NCBI RefSeq assembly: GCF_021739485.1
Contig: NZ_JAJFNK010000014.1
Location: forward strand, 46,458 to 110,457
Length of the DNA: 64,000 bases
Reading direction: 5' to 3'
DNA from: Alicyclobacillus tolerans
GTDB lineage: Bacteria > Bacillota > Bacilli > Alicyclobacillales > Alicyclobacillaceae
Position numbers and translations under genes: made by a program. Under the pieces are notes generated by a model. That model searched no databases. It had not been told where the DNA came from and worked only from the letters and a program-made list of their open reading frames with translations. Every line of letters begins with the position of its first letter. The stretch's first letter is position 1. This document shows positions 33,052 through 40,806 of the stretch, piece by piece.

Positions 33052-34350
33052 TCAGGGGACCTCGTTGCCCTCTTCTGCCGCCTTGCGTGCCTCGACCTGC
33101 GCAAGGGGAATGGATATCGTAAATTCGGTTCCCAAATTGGGAGCGCTGGTCACTTCAATTTTGCCGCCTATGGCCTGACAAATCCGGTATGTGGTCATCA
33201 GTCCCAACCCGGTTCCGTTCGCCTTGTTCGAGTAAAAGGGATTCCCGATCCTCTTGAGTTCCTCCTCTTTCATTCCCACGCCGGTATCTTTAATGTGGAC
33301 TTGAACCCATCTTTTGACCTTTTCACTTTGAACGGTCAACTCTCCGCCTTCTGGCATGGCTTCAATGGCGTTTTTCATCATATTTACGAACATTTGAGTG
33401 ATTTTTTTAGGGTCCCCATGAACCTGTAACCCGGATGTCAGTTGGACGTTCACGGAGACATTATTGAGATGAGAATACGGCATGAGAATTTCTGCCGCAT
33501 GGCGCACCTGTTCTTCAATCTCAACAAGTACGTTGGTTTCAAAGTTTGGCCGCGCAAAGGACAGGTAATCGTTGATGATTTGATGGGCGCGATCCAGTTC
33601 GCTTACAGCGGTTTGCAGATACTCCCGTTCAACCCGGTTGCTCTGCATGGCAAGCTGGAGAAACCCTCTGGAAGTGGTCATTGGATTTCTGATTTCGTGG
33701 GCAATGGAAGCCGCGAGTTCCCCGAGCACTTGGTACTTTTCAGCACGGTAAACCTCTTCTCGCAGTTTAAAGTTTTCAATGACATATTCGATGGCCAGTA
33801 AAGTCGCCCATAAGACGATGACATTGACGACGTCAAACATCAATAAGGTAGGGAACGTTTTTTTCGCGAGTATGTGCTCATCGATGAGTACCACGTGAAG
33901 AGCCGCCAGAGCGAGGAACATCGGCAAGGAAGCCAGACCGATTTTTGTCATTCGGCTCCGATGTTTGTAGGATTTTCGAAGAAAGCATGCAACGGCTACT
34001 AAAGCTAATCCCAAGACGACAGCCGGTAATGCGCCGGAGCCCCCTATCATAAACCTGTAAACGAGAAACACTGCGGACATGGTGACGCATGTCCGATTAT
34101 TGCCGTAAAGCGCTGCGATGATTAACGGAACGGCGCGAAGGTCAAAGGTAAAGCCGTTAAATTCCGTAAACGGAAACGACATACACAATAGCAGTTCGAT
34201 CACCAGAGTCATGTCGACGAAAATATCCTTTACGACTCTGGACTTCACGACAGGAAGCAGGAACTCTAAGACTAAAGTTCCCATAAACACGATACAGACA
34301 TTTAAAAGTAATGGGCTGGCAGCGTCGATATCGTACACGCGGATATACAC
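33052..34350 (-). CDS. Membrane sensor histidine kinase, 5TMR-LYT / KinB-like
   Basis: A 432-residue kinase. Residues about 10-195 hold five to six membrane helices of the 5TMR-LYT sensor type (FDLRAVPLIIAALYGNNRT, RFMIGGSGALPAVV). The dimerisation box is [20 protein letters not shown] with the phosphorylated His, followed by an N box NMMKNAIEAM, G1 DTGVGM and G2 NGTGLGLMTTY. This layout matches KinB-type sporulation kinases and some phosphorelay kinases. No response regulator is nearby, so it probably feeds a distant Spo0F-like protein. GTG at 34350 is weakly supported; GTG four codons later has AAGGTG upstream. Confidence 0.88.
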   Translation of the reverse strand: MYIRVYDIDAASPLLLNVCIVFMGTLVLEFLLPVVKSRVVKDIFVDMTLVIELLLCMSFPFTEFNGFTFDLRAVPLIIAALYGNNRTCVTMSAVFLVYRFMIGGSGALPAVVLGLALVAVACFLRKSYKHRSRMTKIGLASLPMFLALAALHVVLIDEHILAKKTFPTLLMFDVVNVIVLWATLLAIEYVIENFKLREEVYRAEKYQVLGELAASIAHEIRNPMTTSRGFLQLAMQSNRVEREYLQTAVSELDRAHQIINDYLSFARPNFETNVLVEIEEQVRHAAEILMPYSHLNNVSVNVQLTSGLQVHGDPKKITQMFVNMMKNAIEAMPEGGELTVQSEKVKRWVQVHIKDTGVGMKEEELKRIGNPFYSNKANGTGLGLMTTYRICQAIGGKIEVTSAPNLGTEFTISIPLAQVEARKAAEEGNEVP

Positions 34351-34378
34351 CTTACCCCGTTGGATAAATTATTTGCAA

Positions 34379-35860
34379 CTATTCAGGCAAGCCTTCGTGC
34401 ACAGGCAACAAGACCGTGACCACCGTTCCTTTGCCAACTTCACTGGAAATCCGCAAGAACCCGTTGTGAGAGTCCACAATTCTCCGGGTCACCAACAACC
34501 CCAATCCGGTGCCATTCTCTTTGGTGGTGTAAAAAGGCTCTCCTAACCGTCGCAAGCTGTCAGATGGTATGCCTTCACCGCTGTCCTGAAACTGGATGTA
34601 CACAGTGCCGTCCTCACTGTACAAGCCAATTCGAACCGTGCCGCCAAAAGGCATTGCCTCAAACGCATTCTTTAAAATGTTAATAAAAATTTGTTTTAGT
34701 TGGTTCAAAACGCCTCGTATTTCTGGAATTGGAGACGCAAAGTCCGTTTCAATCGATATGTTTTGCATGACCGCCTGAGGCCCCACGAAAGCGATGACTT
34801 CGCGCAGAACCACGTCAATGTTTACAGCGGATAGGGCGACTACTTGAGGCTTGGCGAGCAGCAGGAGTTCATCCAAGATCTGTTGAATCCGGCTGAGCTC
34901 GTTGTTCATCAGTTCCAAATGCCTTGCTCGTACCTCGTCTTTGCCAAAGTCCTGCAGGAAAATCTGCGTAAATCCCTTCAATGTCGTTAATGGATTGCGA
35001 ATTTCATGAGCAATCCCTGCAGCCAATTGACCAACCGCAGACAACTTGTCCGACTGTCGAAGCTTATCTTGATACGCTTTGAGTTCGGCTTCAGCAATTT
35101 TGCGTCCGGTCATGTCTTGCACGACTCCAAACAAGCGAACGATGTTCCCATAGGCATGGATGGGTTCCACTTTTTCATGAATCGTTCGGGTTTCACCAGT
35201 TGGACGAATAATTCGGTACTCCCCTTCCTGGGGGATTCCCATTTTTCCAAGGCTCAACCGCCGTTGAACATCTGGCAGGTCTTCGGGATGAATCTTGGTT
35301 AAAAACTCGCTAAAAGAGATCAGAGTACCAGGGTCCAGTCCAAAGATGCGGTAGACTTGCTCTGACCATTGGATGAATCCTGAAGGGAGTTCCATGTCCC
35401 AATGCCCGAGTTGGGCAAACCGTTCAGCCAATTCGTAACGCTCTTTGCTCTCTTGCAGTTGGTTTTCTGTCGTTCTTTCGGCGGTAATATCCCGGACGAC
35501 ACCCATGACCCTGCGATTGTTCGAGTGCATCGACGGAACGGCTTGCGAATGTACAACTCTGGTTTCCTGATTGGGCAATACGACTCGATAGGTTAGGTCG
35601 TAAGCACCGACCTTAAACTCATTAACCCTGTGTAAAAACACGGCGATGTCGTCCGGATGAATTCGAGATAACACGACATCAACGGGCACAGGTCCGTCGT
35701 GGGCAACGAGTCCAAAGATTTGAAAGGTCTCTTTGGACCAGAAGGAATGATTCACACTCGGGTCATAATCCCATAGGCCAATTTTGGAGATTTGCAGCAC
35801 ATAGGATATTCGAGGGTCGAGTATGTGAAGAGGCGAGCGCTTCACCAAATCATGGTCCAT
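34379..35860 (-). CDS. PAS-domain sensor histidine kinase (soluble)
   Basis: A 493-residue cytoplasmic kinase with two PAS domains (about residues 18-130 and 140-260; each with WSxxxYxIFGLxP-like cores and HPEDxP), then a dimerisation box [19 protein letters not shown] with the phosphorylated His and ATPase motifs [17 protein letters not shown] and [11 protein letters not shown]. No membrane segment. It resembles KinA/KinE-like kinases. It ends 28 bases before the membrane kinase gene begins, so the two are co-transcribed and may respond to different signals for one phosphorelay. ATG at 35860 follows GGAG. Confidence 0.9.
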   Translation of the reverse strand: MDHDLVKRSPLHILDPRISYVLQISKIGLWDYDPSVNHSFWSKETFQIFGLVAHDGPVPVDVVLSRIHPDDIAVFLHRVNEFKVGAYDLTYRVVLPNQETRVVHSQAVPSMHSNNRRVMGVVRDITAERTTENQLQESKERYELAERFAQLGHWDMELPSGFIQWSEQVYRIFGLDPGTLISFSEFLTKIHPEDLPDVQRRLSLGKMGIPQEGEYRIIRPTGETRTIHEKVEPIHAYGNIVRLFGVVQDMTGRKIAEAELKAYQDKLRQSDKLSAVGQLAAGIAHEIRNPLTTLKGFTQIFLQDFGKDEVRARHLELMNNELSRIQQILDELLLLAKPQVVALSAVNIDVVLREVIAFVGPQAVMQNISIETDFASPIPEIRGVLNQLKQIFINILKNAFEAMPFGGTVRIGLYSEDGTVYIQFQDSGEGIPSDSLRRLGEPFYTTKENGTGLGLLVTRRIVDSHNGFLRISSEVGKGTVVTVLLPVHEGLPE

Positions 35861-35907
35861 AAAGACACGCTCCTGACACGCAACAATTGCAGACTATTTC
35901 GACTAAA

Positions 35908-36621
35908 CTACGAAGTTTCCTTCGTGATGGGGTCTGCAGTTGTTGAAGTGTCGGACTCCACCTTGCCGTCCCGAAAACGAACCACCCGTTTCGCGTGTGC
36001 GGCGACGTCCGGTTCGTGGGTCACGATAAGAATCGTTTGTCCTTGTTGGTGTAAGCCTTCAAATAGATGGAGCAGTTCTTCCGTACTGTGGCTGTCAAGG
36101 GCTCCCGTCGGTTCGTCCGCCAAGATGAGCACAGGGTGGTTGACGATGGCACGCGCAATCGAGACGCGTTGCTGCTGACCCCCGGATAATTCGTTCGGCC
36201 GATTTCCCATCCGGTGTTCGAGTCCGACCCGGGCAAGCGCCTCCATAGCACGGTGCCGCCGCTCGCGTACCGGTACCCCCGCGTACATCATGGGCAGTTC
36301 CACATTTTCCAGCGCAGTGGTTCGGGGTAAAAGGTTGTAATTCTGAAACACAAACCCAATCTTCGTATTTCTCATGTACGCCTGCTGATCGTCCGTCAGC
36401 GTAGACACGTCATAGCCGTCCAAAACGTACGTTCCCGAGGTCGGTTTATCCAAGCAGCCAATGATGTTCATGGCCGTAGATTTTCCCGATCCCGATGGGC
36501 CCATGATTGCGACCATCTCTCCCCGCTGTATCGTCAGATCCACTCCATTGAGGGCATTTATGACCTCGCCGCCGACCACGTATTGGCGCACTACACTGTG
36601 CATCTCAATGAGACCTCCCAT
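35908..36621 (-). CDS. MacB/LolD-type ABC transporter ATPase, no permease adjacent
   Basis: A 237-residue ATPase with Walker A GPSGSGKSTAMN, Q-loop FVFQNYNLLP, signature NELSGGQQQRVSIARA, Walker B LILADEPTGALDS and switch His in VTHEPD. This set is typical of ATPases that serve FtsX-like permeases (MacB, lipoprotein or peptide export). The permease and adaptor normally next to it are absent on both sides. Instead it lies 47 bases ahead of the PAS kinase gene, in the same direction. Either it works with a permease elsewhere, or the operon has been rearranged. ATG at 36621 follows AAAGGGGTG. Confidence 0.9.
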   Translation of the reverse strand: MGGLIEMHSVVRQYVVGGEVINALNGVDLTIQRGEMVAIMGPSGSGKSTAMNIIGCLDKPTSGTYVLDGYDVSTLTDDQQAYMRNTKIGFVFQNYNLLPRTTALENVELPMMYAGVPVRERRHRAMEALARVGLEHRMGNRPNELSGGQQQRVSIARAIVNHPVLILADEPTGALDSHSTEELLHLFEGLHQQGQTILIVTHEPDVAAHAKRVVRFRDGKVESDTSTTADPITKETS

Positions 36622-36700
36622 GATTGCACCCCTTTCATCAATGGGTAACTCATGGACAACGACATGGCCTTCTGATGTACTGTGCTGCTGAGGTTTTAAG

Positions 36701-36760
36701 TCGTTGGATTAACGTCATTAAATTTAGGTCATCGAAATTGTGTCATTGAATTTGCGTCGT
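36701..36760. repeat. Four to five degenerate 14 bp tandem units
   Basis: TCGTTGGATTAACG (36701-36714), TCATTAAATTTAGG (36715-36728), TCATCGAAATTGTG (36729-36742), TCATTGAATTTGCG (36743-36756) and the start of another (TCGTTTAGG). The period is exactly 14 while the sequence varies. Located about 80-140 bases upstream of the orphan ABC ATPase start. Confidence 0.8.
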
Positions 36761-36991
36761 TTAGGCCTTACTGTGTTGGAGGCTTTACTTCGTTGTATGA
36801 CGGGACATTGTAGGTACAACCCGCTTATCGCGGATCCACCCAAAGAAATGTTCAGAGGTTCAACCCGTTGCACAATTCAAAGCAGGATAAGCAACGTGAT
36901 TGCGATGCAAACGCGTCGTTGCTTTCGGAGTAAATTGGAGTGTAAACCGGAATGTGATAGTGGACGCAGTAAAATCCTTAAAGTTTTCAAT

Positions 36992-37013
36992 GCGGAGAAC
37001 AAGCGGAGAACAA
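36992..37013. repeat. Two tandem 11 bp units
   Basis: GCGGAGAACAA at 36992-37002 and 37003-37013, identical. Confidence 0.85.
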
Positions 37014-37364
37014 CGAACAGAGGGTCTCTAGGTTTTGTCGAAATCAATATGCGGAGGATGAGCTAAATGATAACGCTGTCGTCCGGACGTTCGTCAATGA
37101 AACCGGTGGAAAGCGGGTTTTGCATTCGAGCGCTTACACTCGCAGTTGGCTATTTTTATTTCCCGGTCAATGAAACCACATGGGATCCCAACATATGGCA
37201 TACGACTTGGACATGACTTGTACATATGAGACCATCCATCTATCCCCAAAAGGGCCTGTAGTAAAATGTTCTGAATTCCATTCAACTTGGCCGACGGTTC
37301 GACCCAATGTTTTAAAATCAAAGGTATGAAGTCAAATTGCGAACTCAATCCGGACATGGACTGG

Positions 37365-37403
37365 TCAAGGCATAAACTCAAGGCATAAACTCAAGGCATA
37401 AAC
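37365..37403. repeat. Three perfect 13 bp tandem units
   Basis: TCAAGGCATAAAC at 37365-37377, 37378-37390 and 37391-37403, followed by TGAAGGAAG. Between the gene-poor region and the stop of the small membrane protein gene. Confidence 0.95.
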
Positions 37404-37431
37404 TGAAGGAAGCGCAGTGCTTTGGTGGGTA

Positions 37432-37728
37432 TCATCGCACCAAGCGCAGTCCGTTTGAAGTACGACCCGTGATGTTTGCATTCCTGACGATATGAGAAAG
37501 GAGGCGCCGGCTGCGTTCCAGATAGACAATTCGTTTTTCAAGTGTATTGCAGTATTCCTTAAGTGCCATGTGTTCCGAACGCAGTCTCAGATGTTCTTTG
37601 CGAAGTGAAACCTGTTCCTGGTTCAAACGCGAGACATTCCGACTGAGATTGATCAACAAAAATCCCATTCCTACCGTCAACACTGCGATAACTCCGTAAA
37701 CCAACAACACTTTTTCATCACTCCTCAC
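37432..37728 (-). CDS. Small membrane-anchored coiled-coil protein
   Basis: A 98-residue protein with one hydrophobic helix (about residues 8-27, LLVYGVIAVLTVGMGFLLIN), then a heptad-like charged coiled coil (residues 30-75) and a basic tail. It recalls FtsL/DivIC-like or other short bitopic coiled-coil proteins, but I see no diagnostic motif. GTG at 37728 is the longest frame; AGGAG upstream of a GTG at 37710 would give a start at MLLVYG, six residues shorter. Unknown function. Confidence 0.6.
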   Translation of the reverse strand: MRSDEKVLLVYGVIAVLTVGMGFLLINLSRNVSRLNQEQVSLRKEHLRLRSEHMALKEYCNTLEKRIVYLERSRRLLSHIVRNANITGRTSNGLRLVR

Positions 37729-37972
37729 TGTGATTTCGCGACCCAGTCACTGGTGAGATAACCTTTCGTGCCGCTTGACTAGATTATAGATTGACTTGTC
37801 AGACAGCATCAACGGGTGTAATTTAGCTTGTTTTGGCGAACTCTTAGGTAGTTTTGACGAACTCCCACGAATCGCGTTGGATCCCAGCAATTGGGTGATT
37901 TTCAGTCCAATGATTCCCCGCCTTGAAACGACGACGTGACCAGAGAAAGGTCCATTGCACCGTCTCCGGCAT

Positions 37973-39250
37973 TCACGCCCCGCAGCACTTCTTATACTTT
38001 TTTCCACTTCCGCACGGACAAGGGTCGTTCCGTCCAACTTTGACCGGATTCACGACCGTTTCCGGTCCAATGGAACCGTTCCACACTTGCGAAGTTGTCG
38101 AGATTTGCGAGGTTTGCGAAGTTGACAAGGTTTGTGGCCCCTGTGGCCCGTGCGGCCCCTGCGGCTCGCGCGACTTACGCTCATGAGCCAATCGCTCGCG
38201 GTATGCCTGTTCCGCCTCCTGGAGCTCCAATTTCCACTGGGGCAGTTGCGGCAAATCGATGCCATTCATGACGCAGTTCACATAGAGCGGCTCCCGCAGG
38301 TCGAGCATCCATTCGGCGTAACCGCGGTCGAGGACTTGCTGCACAGCGGGGATGCCCTCCACCGACAGGAGCTTACACAGTCCTTCCGCCAACGAGGTGC
38401 GAATTTCCTCATTCTCTTCCAGGCTCAATAAATCCAAGGCGGCCTGCTCGGAGGCGCGATGCTTGATGGTTCCCAACACATCAGTTGCCCAGAGGCGGTA
38501 ATGCCAGGAACCCTCCTGAAACTCCGAAGCCACCGATTCGACAATCTGCTCCGTTCCAATTCGGGTCAGCGCGGCAGCCGTTTCCTCTGTCAAAAGGTCG
38601 GCGTCATCCCAATGAAGATACCCGATGAGGCGTGGAACCATATCCTCAAACCGTAACATCCCGGCCAGTACGCATCCATAAATGTCGTCGTACCCGTCAT
38701 AATCGTCGGGGTACTCGGTGTCGACCCACTGGCGAATCAAATCCGTCGGCGCGTCGGAACGCACGGCGAGTTCTCGAGCGATATAGACGCCGAAGTGATA
38801 GTCGAAATCCCCAATGTATCTCCCTCTGCCGCTTTCGCTGTGATTCTTGAGCCGCGAAAGCAAAGCTTGTCCATCTAGACCAGCCAATGCCCGCCGCTGA
38901 TTGGCCAATTTGCGCATCTCAGGAGTCAGTTGACTGATGTATTTTGGATTGGACTCCAAGAGATCTGCCGGGGCTGCGATGATCAGGCGTTCGCACCAAT
39001 CGCGAAGGGATGGGTTTTCTATCATAAGGAGCACGATTTCGTCTAGGGTCTCCTGGGTTAGCAGAAAGCGCGTCGAAAACGCCAGCAATGTGCGCCGTTC
39101 ATCGTCTGAGGACCTTTTCACCGCCTGCAAGACCAGCGGCATGAGGTCGGGATCGGTCGACCTCAGATCATCGAAGTACCGAACAGCAAATTGACGGACA
39201 AACGGATCGTCGTGAACCAAAAACGGTTTGACTTCCTCTGGGGATTTCAT
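37973..39250 (-). CDS. HEAT-repeat protein with C-terminal SEC-C zinc motif
   Basis: A 425-residue protein of helical repeats. Near residues 375-400 is a low-complexity linker (Gly-Pro-His/Gln triplets and Thr-Ser-Gln runs) encoded by short direct repeats. It ends in the SEC-C zinc-binding motif [18 protein letters not shown], as at the end of SecA. SEC-C modules bind zinc and can contact ribosomes or nucleic acid. ATG at 39250 ([10 protein letters not shown]) starts the repeat region and follows AGGGTG; a longer in-frame extension to 39517 reads as noise. Function unknown; the HEAT part suggests a protein-binding scaffold. Confidence 0.8.
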   Translation of the reverse strand: MKSPEEVKPFLVHDDPFVRQFAVRYFDDLRSTDPDLMPLVLQAVKRSSDDERRTLLAFSTRFLLTQETLDEIVLLMIENPSLRDWCERLIIAAPADLLESNPKYISQLTPEMRKLANQRRALAGLDGQALLSRLKNHSESGRGRYIGDFDYHFGVYIARELAVRSDAPTDLIRQWVDTEYPDDYDGYDDIYGCVLAGMLRFEDMVPRLIGYLHWDDADLLTEETAAALTRIGTEQIVESVASEFQEGSWHYRLWATDVLGTIKHRASEQAALDLLSLEENEEIRTSLAEGLCKLLSVEGIPAVQQVLDRGYAEWMLDLREPLYVNCVMNGIDLPQLPQWKLELQEAEQAYRERLAHERKSREPQGPHGPQGPQTLSTSQTSQISTTSQVWNGSIGPETVVNPVKVGRNDPCPCGSGKKYKKCCGA

Positions 39251-39674
39251 GTGCAACACCCTGCCTTCCAATTCTCTGGTACCTTGCTTCACTGGGATTG
39301 TACCATGACAACGTATGGCCACCCCAGTCACACAGTGGGTCCATTCCGACAATGAATACAGTATTTTTTCCCAAAGAAAAGTACCTGTGCAGAACAATTT
39401 GTGACGAATTGTTGAATGACTAACCCCCAAAAATATTATTTCTAGTTTCGAAACATATAATGGAAGATTCAAAACCACAAATGCCGACAGCAAAAGAACC
39501 GTGAGCCGGGGACCCAATCTATTTCGGCCGCAGTTCTACGCTTGGCGGCATAGAAAGGGGATGAAGCTTACGTCAATAAACGTATGTACGCCCGCTTAGA
39601 CGATTTTGGCTGAAGTGTCTCACGTGGTAATCGGGCGTCCAGGCGGTGTAAACCAAACCGAAAGGATGAGGACG
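39251..39674. other. Intergenic region without recognised features
   Basis: About 420 bases between the HEAT/SEC-C gene and the small plus-strand frame at 39675. I see no convincing promoter, repeat or gene, although promoters for both neighbours must lie here. Confidence 0.5.
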
Positions 39675-39860
39675 ATGAGAAATCGGCGATGGGACGAGCT
39701 TTTGAGTTTTGAGAATGACAAAATCGACACGGATTTTATCACATCCATTCTCAAGCACCAAAATCGGATCAAAAAGCGATGGAACAACGATTTGGCACTT
39801 CCACAAAGGCGACGAGCGACCGTTGGGAGTACCATTGTCGGCACTCCACCGGACGACTGA
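39675..39860 (+). CDS. Possible 61-residue basic protein
   Basis: Reads MRNRRWDELLSFENDKIDTD onwards, with an acidic first third and a strongly basic second half (KRWNN, QRRRA). AAAGG lies nine bases before the ATG at 39675. I do not recognise it. Coding status is uncertain: there is no homologue I can name and no terminator directly behind it. Confidence 0.35.
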   Translation: MRNRRWDELLSFENDKIDTDFITSILKHQNRIKKRWNNDLALPQRRRATVGSTIVGTPPDD

Positions 39861-40029
39861 TAAAGACATTGCATTATACAGGGGACATCGGGACACTGTA
39901 AACGCTGTTGACCAAACCTGCCTTTGAACAAGCATGCGATTCGTACGCGTTCTCTGACCTCAATCTGGCTGGTAACCACGAGGATCAAAGCAATGCGCGA
40001 TGATAAGCCAAACGATGGGGAGGCAGTTC

Positions 40030-40197
40030 ATGGCACAAGTTTATAACGTGGTGCCCTACCTGCAACGCAAGCTTCTGTGCACCTACGACAAAGGGAAACG
40101 TTTAAACCATCACGATATGGTTGACCTGAGCAGCCGACTGAACCGCTTTATTGTGCAAGAGCAAAACCGAATCAACCGTCCGGATTCGGAATTGTAA
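40030..40197 (+). CDS. Spo0E-like small protein with altered active-site motif
   Basis: A 55-residue protein. The segment LNHHDMVDLSSRLNRFIVQE aligns with the Spo0E family core (in B. subtilis Spo0E: HDTIRHSQELDRLI). Spo0E-type proteins dephosphorylate Spo0A-phosphate and so delay sporulation; the SQELD motif is essential. Here it reads SSRLN, with Asn (codon AAC) in place of the Asp. ATG at 40030 follows GGGGAGG at six bases. If the Asp is needed, this protein may bind Spo0A but not act as a phosphatase. Family call rests on this motif and the length. Confidence 0.65.
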   Translation: MAQVYNVVPYLQRKLLCTYDKGKRLNHHDMVDLSSRLNRFIVQEQNRINRPDSEL

Positions 40198-40224
40198 ACG
40201 GCGTTGATGGGTATGAATCATAGG

Positions 40225-40261
40225 GCCTGCGGACAACCCTGCACTTGGGTTGCCCACAGGC
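40225..40261. terminator. Hairpin after the Spo0E-like gene
   Basis: GCCTGCGGACAACCC and GGGTTGCCCACAGGC pair over 15 positions with two mismatches and a seven-base loop. It lies 28 bases after the stop. No T-run follows, so it may be a stability hairpin or a weak terminator. Confidence 0.5.
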
Positions 40262-40292
40262 ACCTGCAAGAGGGGTTTATCTGCAAACAAAA

Positions 40293-40322
40293 AGCGCCTC
40301 TATACAAAAAGATAAAGGCGCT
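40293..40322 (-). terminator. Terminator of the 57-residue protein gene
   Basis: AGCGCCT (40293-40299) pairs with AGGCGCT (40316-40322); on the minus strand the stem is followed by TTTTTGTTTG. It lies 27 bases behind the small gene. Confidence 0.8.
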
Positions 40323-40348
40323 CCACCTGAAAATTTAAAAATTACTAT

Positions 40349-40522
40349 TTAACCTTCAATGATATCCCTTGTCGTAACCATCAACCTTGGGGCGACCTTC
40401 ACTTTGTGCCCAGATGCAACGAGGTTTTGCGCAAAAATATCTGCCTGCGTCTTCGTCATAGACCTGGACGGACGCCAGCCGTCGCCATTGGAATACCATA
40501 CAACATACAAATCCTGTTCCAT
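40349..40522 (-). CDS. 57-residue protein of unknown function
   Basis: Begins MEQDLYVVWYSNGDGWRPSR and ends MVTTRDIIEG. AAGGAGTGG lies about 12 bases ahead of the ATG at 40522, and a good terminator follows. The composition looks like a compact alpha/beta domain (strand VVWYSN, helix KTQADIFAQNLVAS, strand KVKVAPR), similar in outline to SPOR-like or small KTSC-like domains, but I cannot assign a family. It is divergent from gadB, with about 285 bases between the starts. Confidence 0.65.
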   Translation of the reverse strand: MEQDLYVVWYSNGDGWRPSRSMTKTQADIFAQNLVASGHKVKVAPRLMVTTRDIIEG

Positions 40523-40749
40523 TTCTCTATTTCCACTCCTTCTATATATCTAGTCTCACAAGTTTGAATTTTAGTTGGATTTTTTTAAATTGTCATTTCA
40601 GAAAAATGAACATTCTGTGACACAACACGGATATCCTGGGTCCGGTTGCAATGGCTGCACGTCCCACACCCACCCATAGGAGCCATATTTCTAGTTCATT
40701 TTGAATTTATATAGTTAAGGTAAACCTTGTAGTTGGATGGCCAGATGAT

Positions 40750-40794
40750 GTTTTAACGAAAGGTGTTTTAACGAAAGGCGTTTTAACGAGAGGA
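40750..40794. repeat. Three 15 bp tandem units ending in the gadB ribosome site
   Basis: GTTTTAACGAAAGGT (40750-40764), GTTTTAACGAAAGGC (40765-40779) and GTTTTAACGAGAGGA (40780-40794). The last unit forms the GAGAGGAG ribosome site of gadB; the first two carry weaker GAAAGG versions of it. Confidence 0.92.
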
Positions 40795-40806
40795 GTTGAC
40801 TAGTTC

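Larger units (their letters stand above)
36622..37431. other. Gene-poor 810-base region
   Basis: No frame here has both coding character and a ribosome site. It holds three separate sets of short tandem repeats (listed individually) and ends at the small membrane protein gene at 37432. Confidence 0.6.

Noticed and set aside
36740..37066. 108-codon plus-strand frame
   Set aside because: Begins inside the 14-bp repeat array, has no ribosome site and its composition (many Arg, Cys) looks like chance.
37094..37381. 95-codon minus-strand frame
   Set aside because: Its start lies in the 13-bp repeats, with no ribosome site; no recognisable domain.
37365..37403. Possible CRISPR-like array
   Set aside because: Units are directly adjacent with no spacers, only three copies, and no cas genes nearby; the same holds for the other short repeats.
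37747..38037. 96-codon minus-strand frame overlapping the end of the HEAT/SEC-C gene
   Set aside because: It is mostly the region after that gene read in another frame; no start signal.
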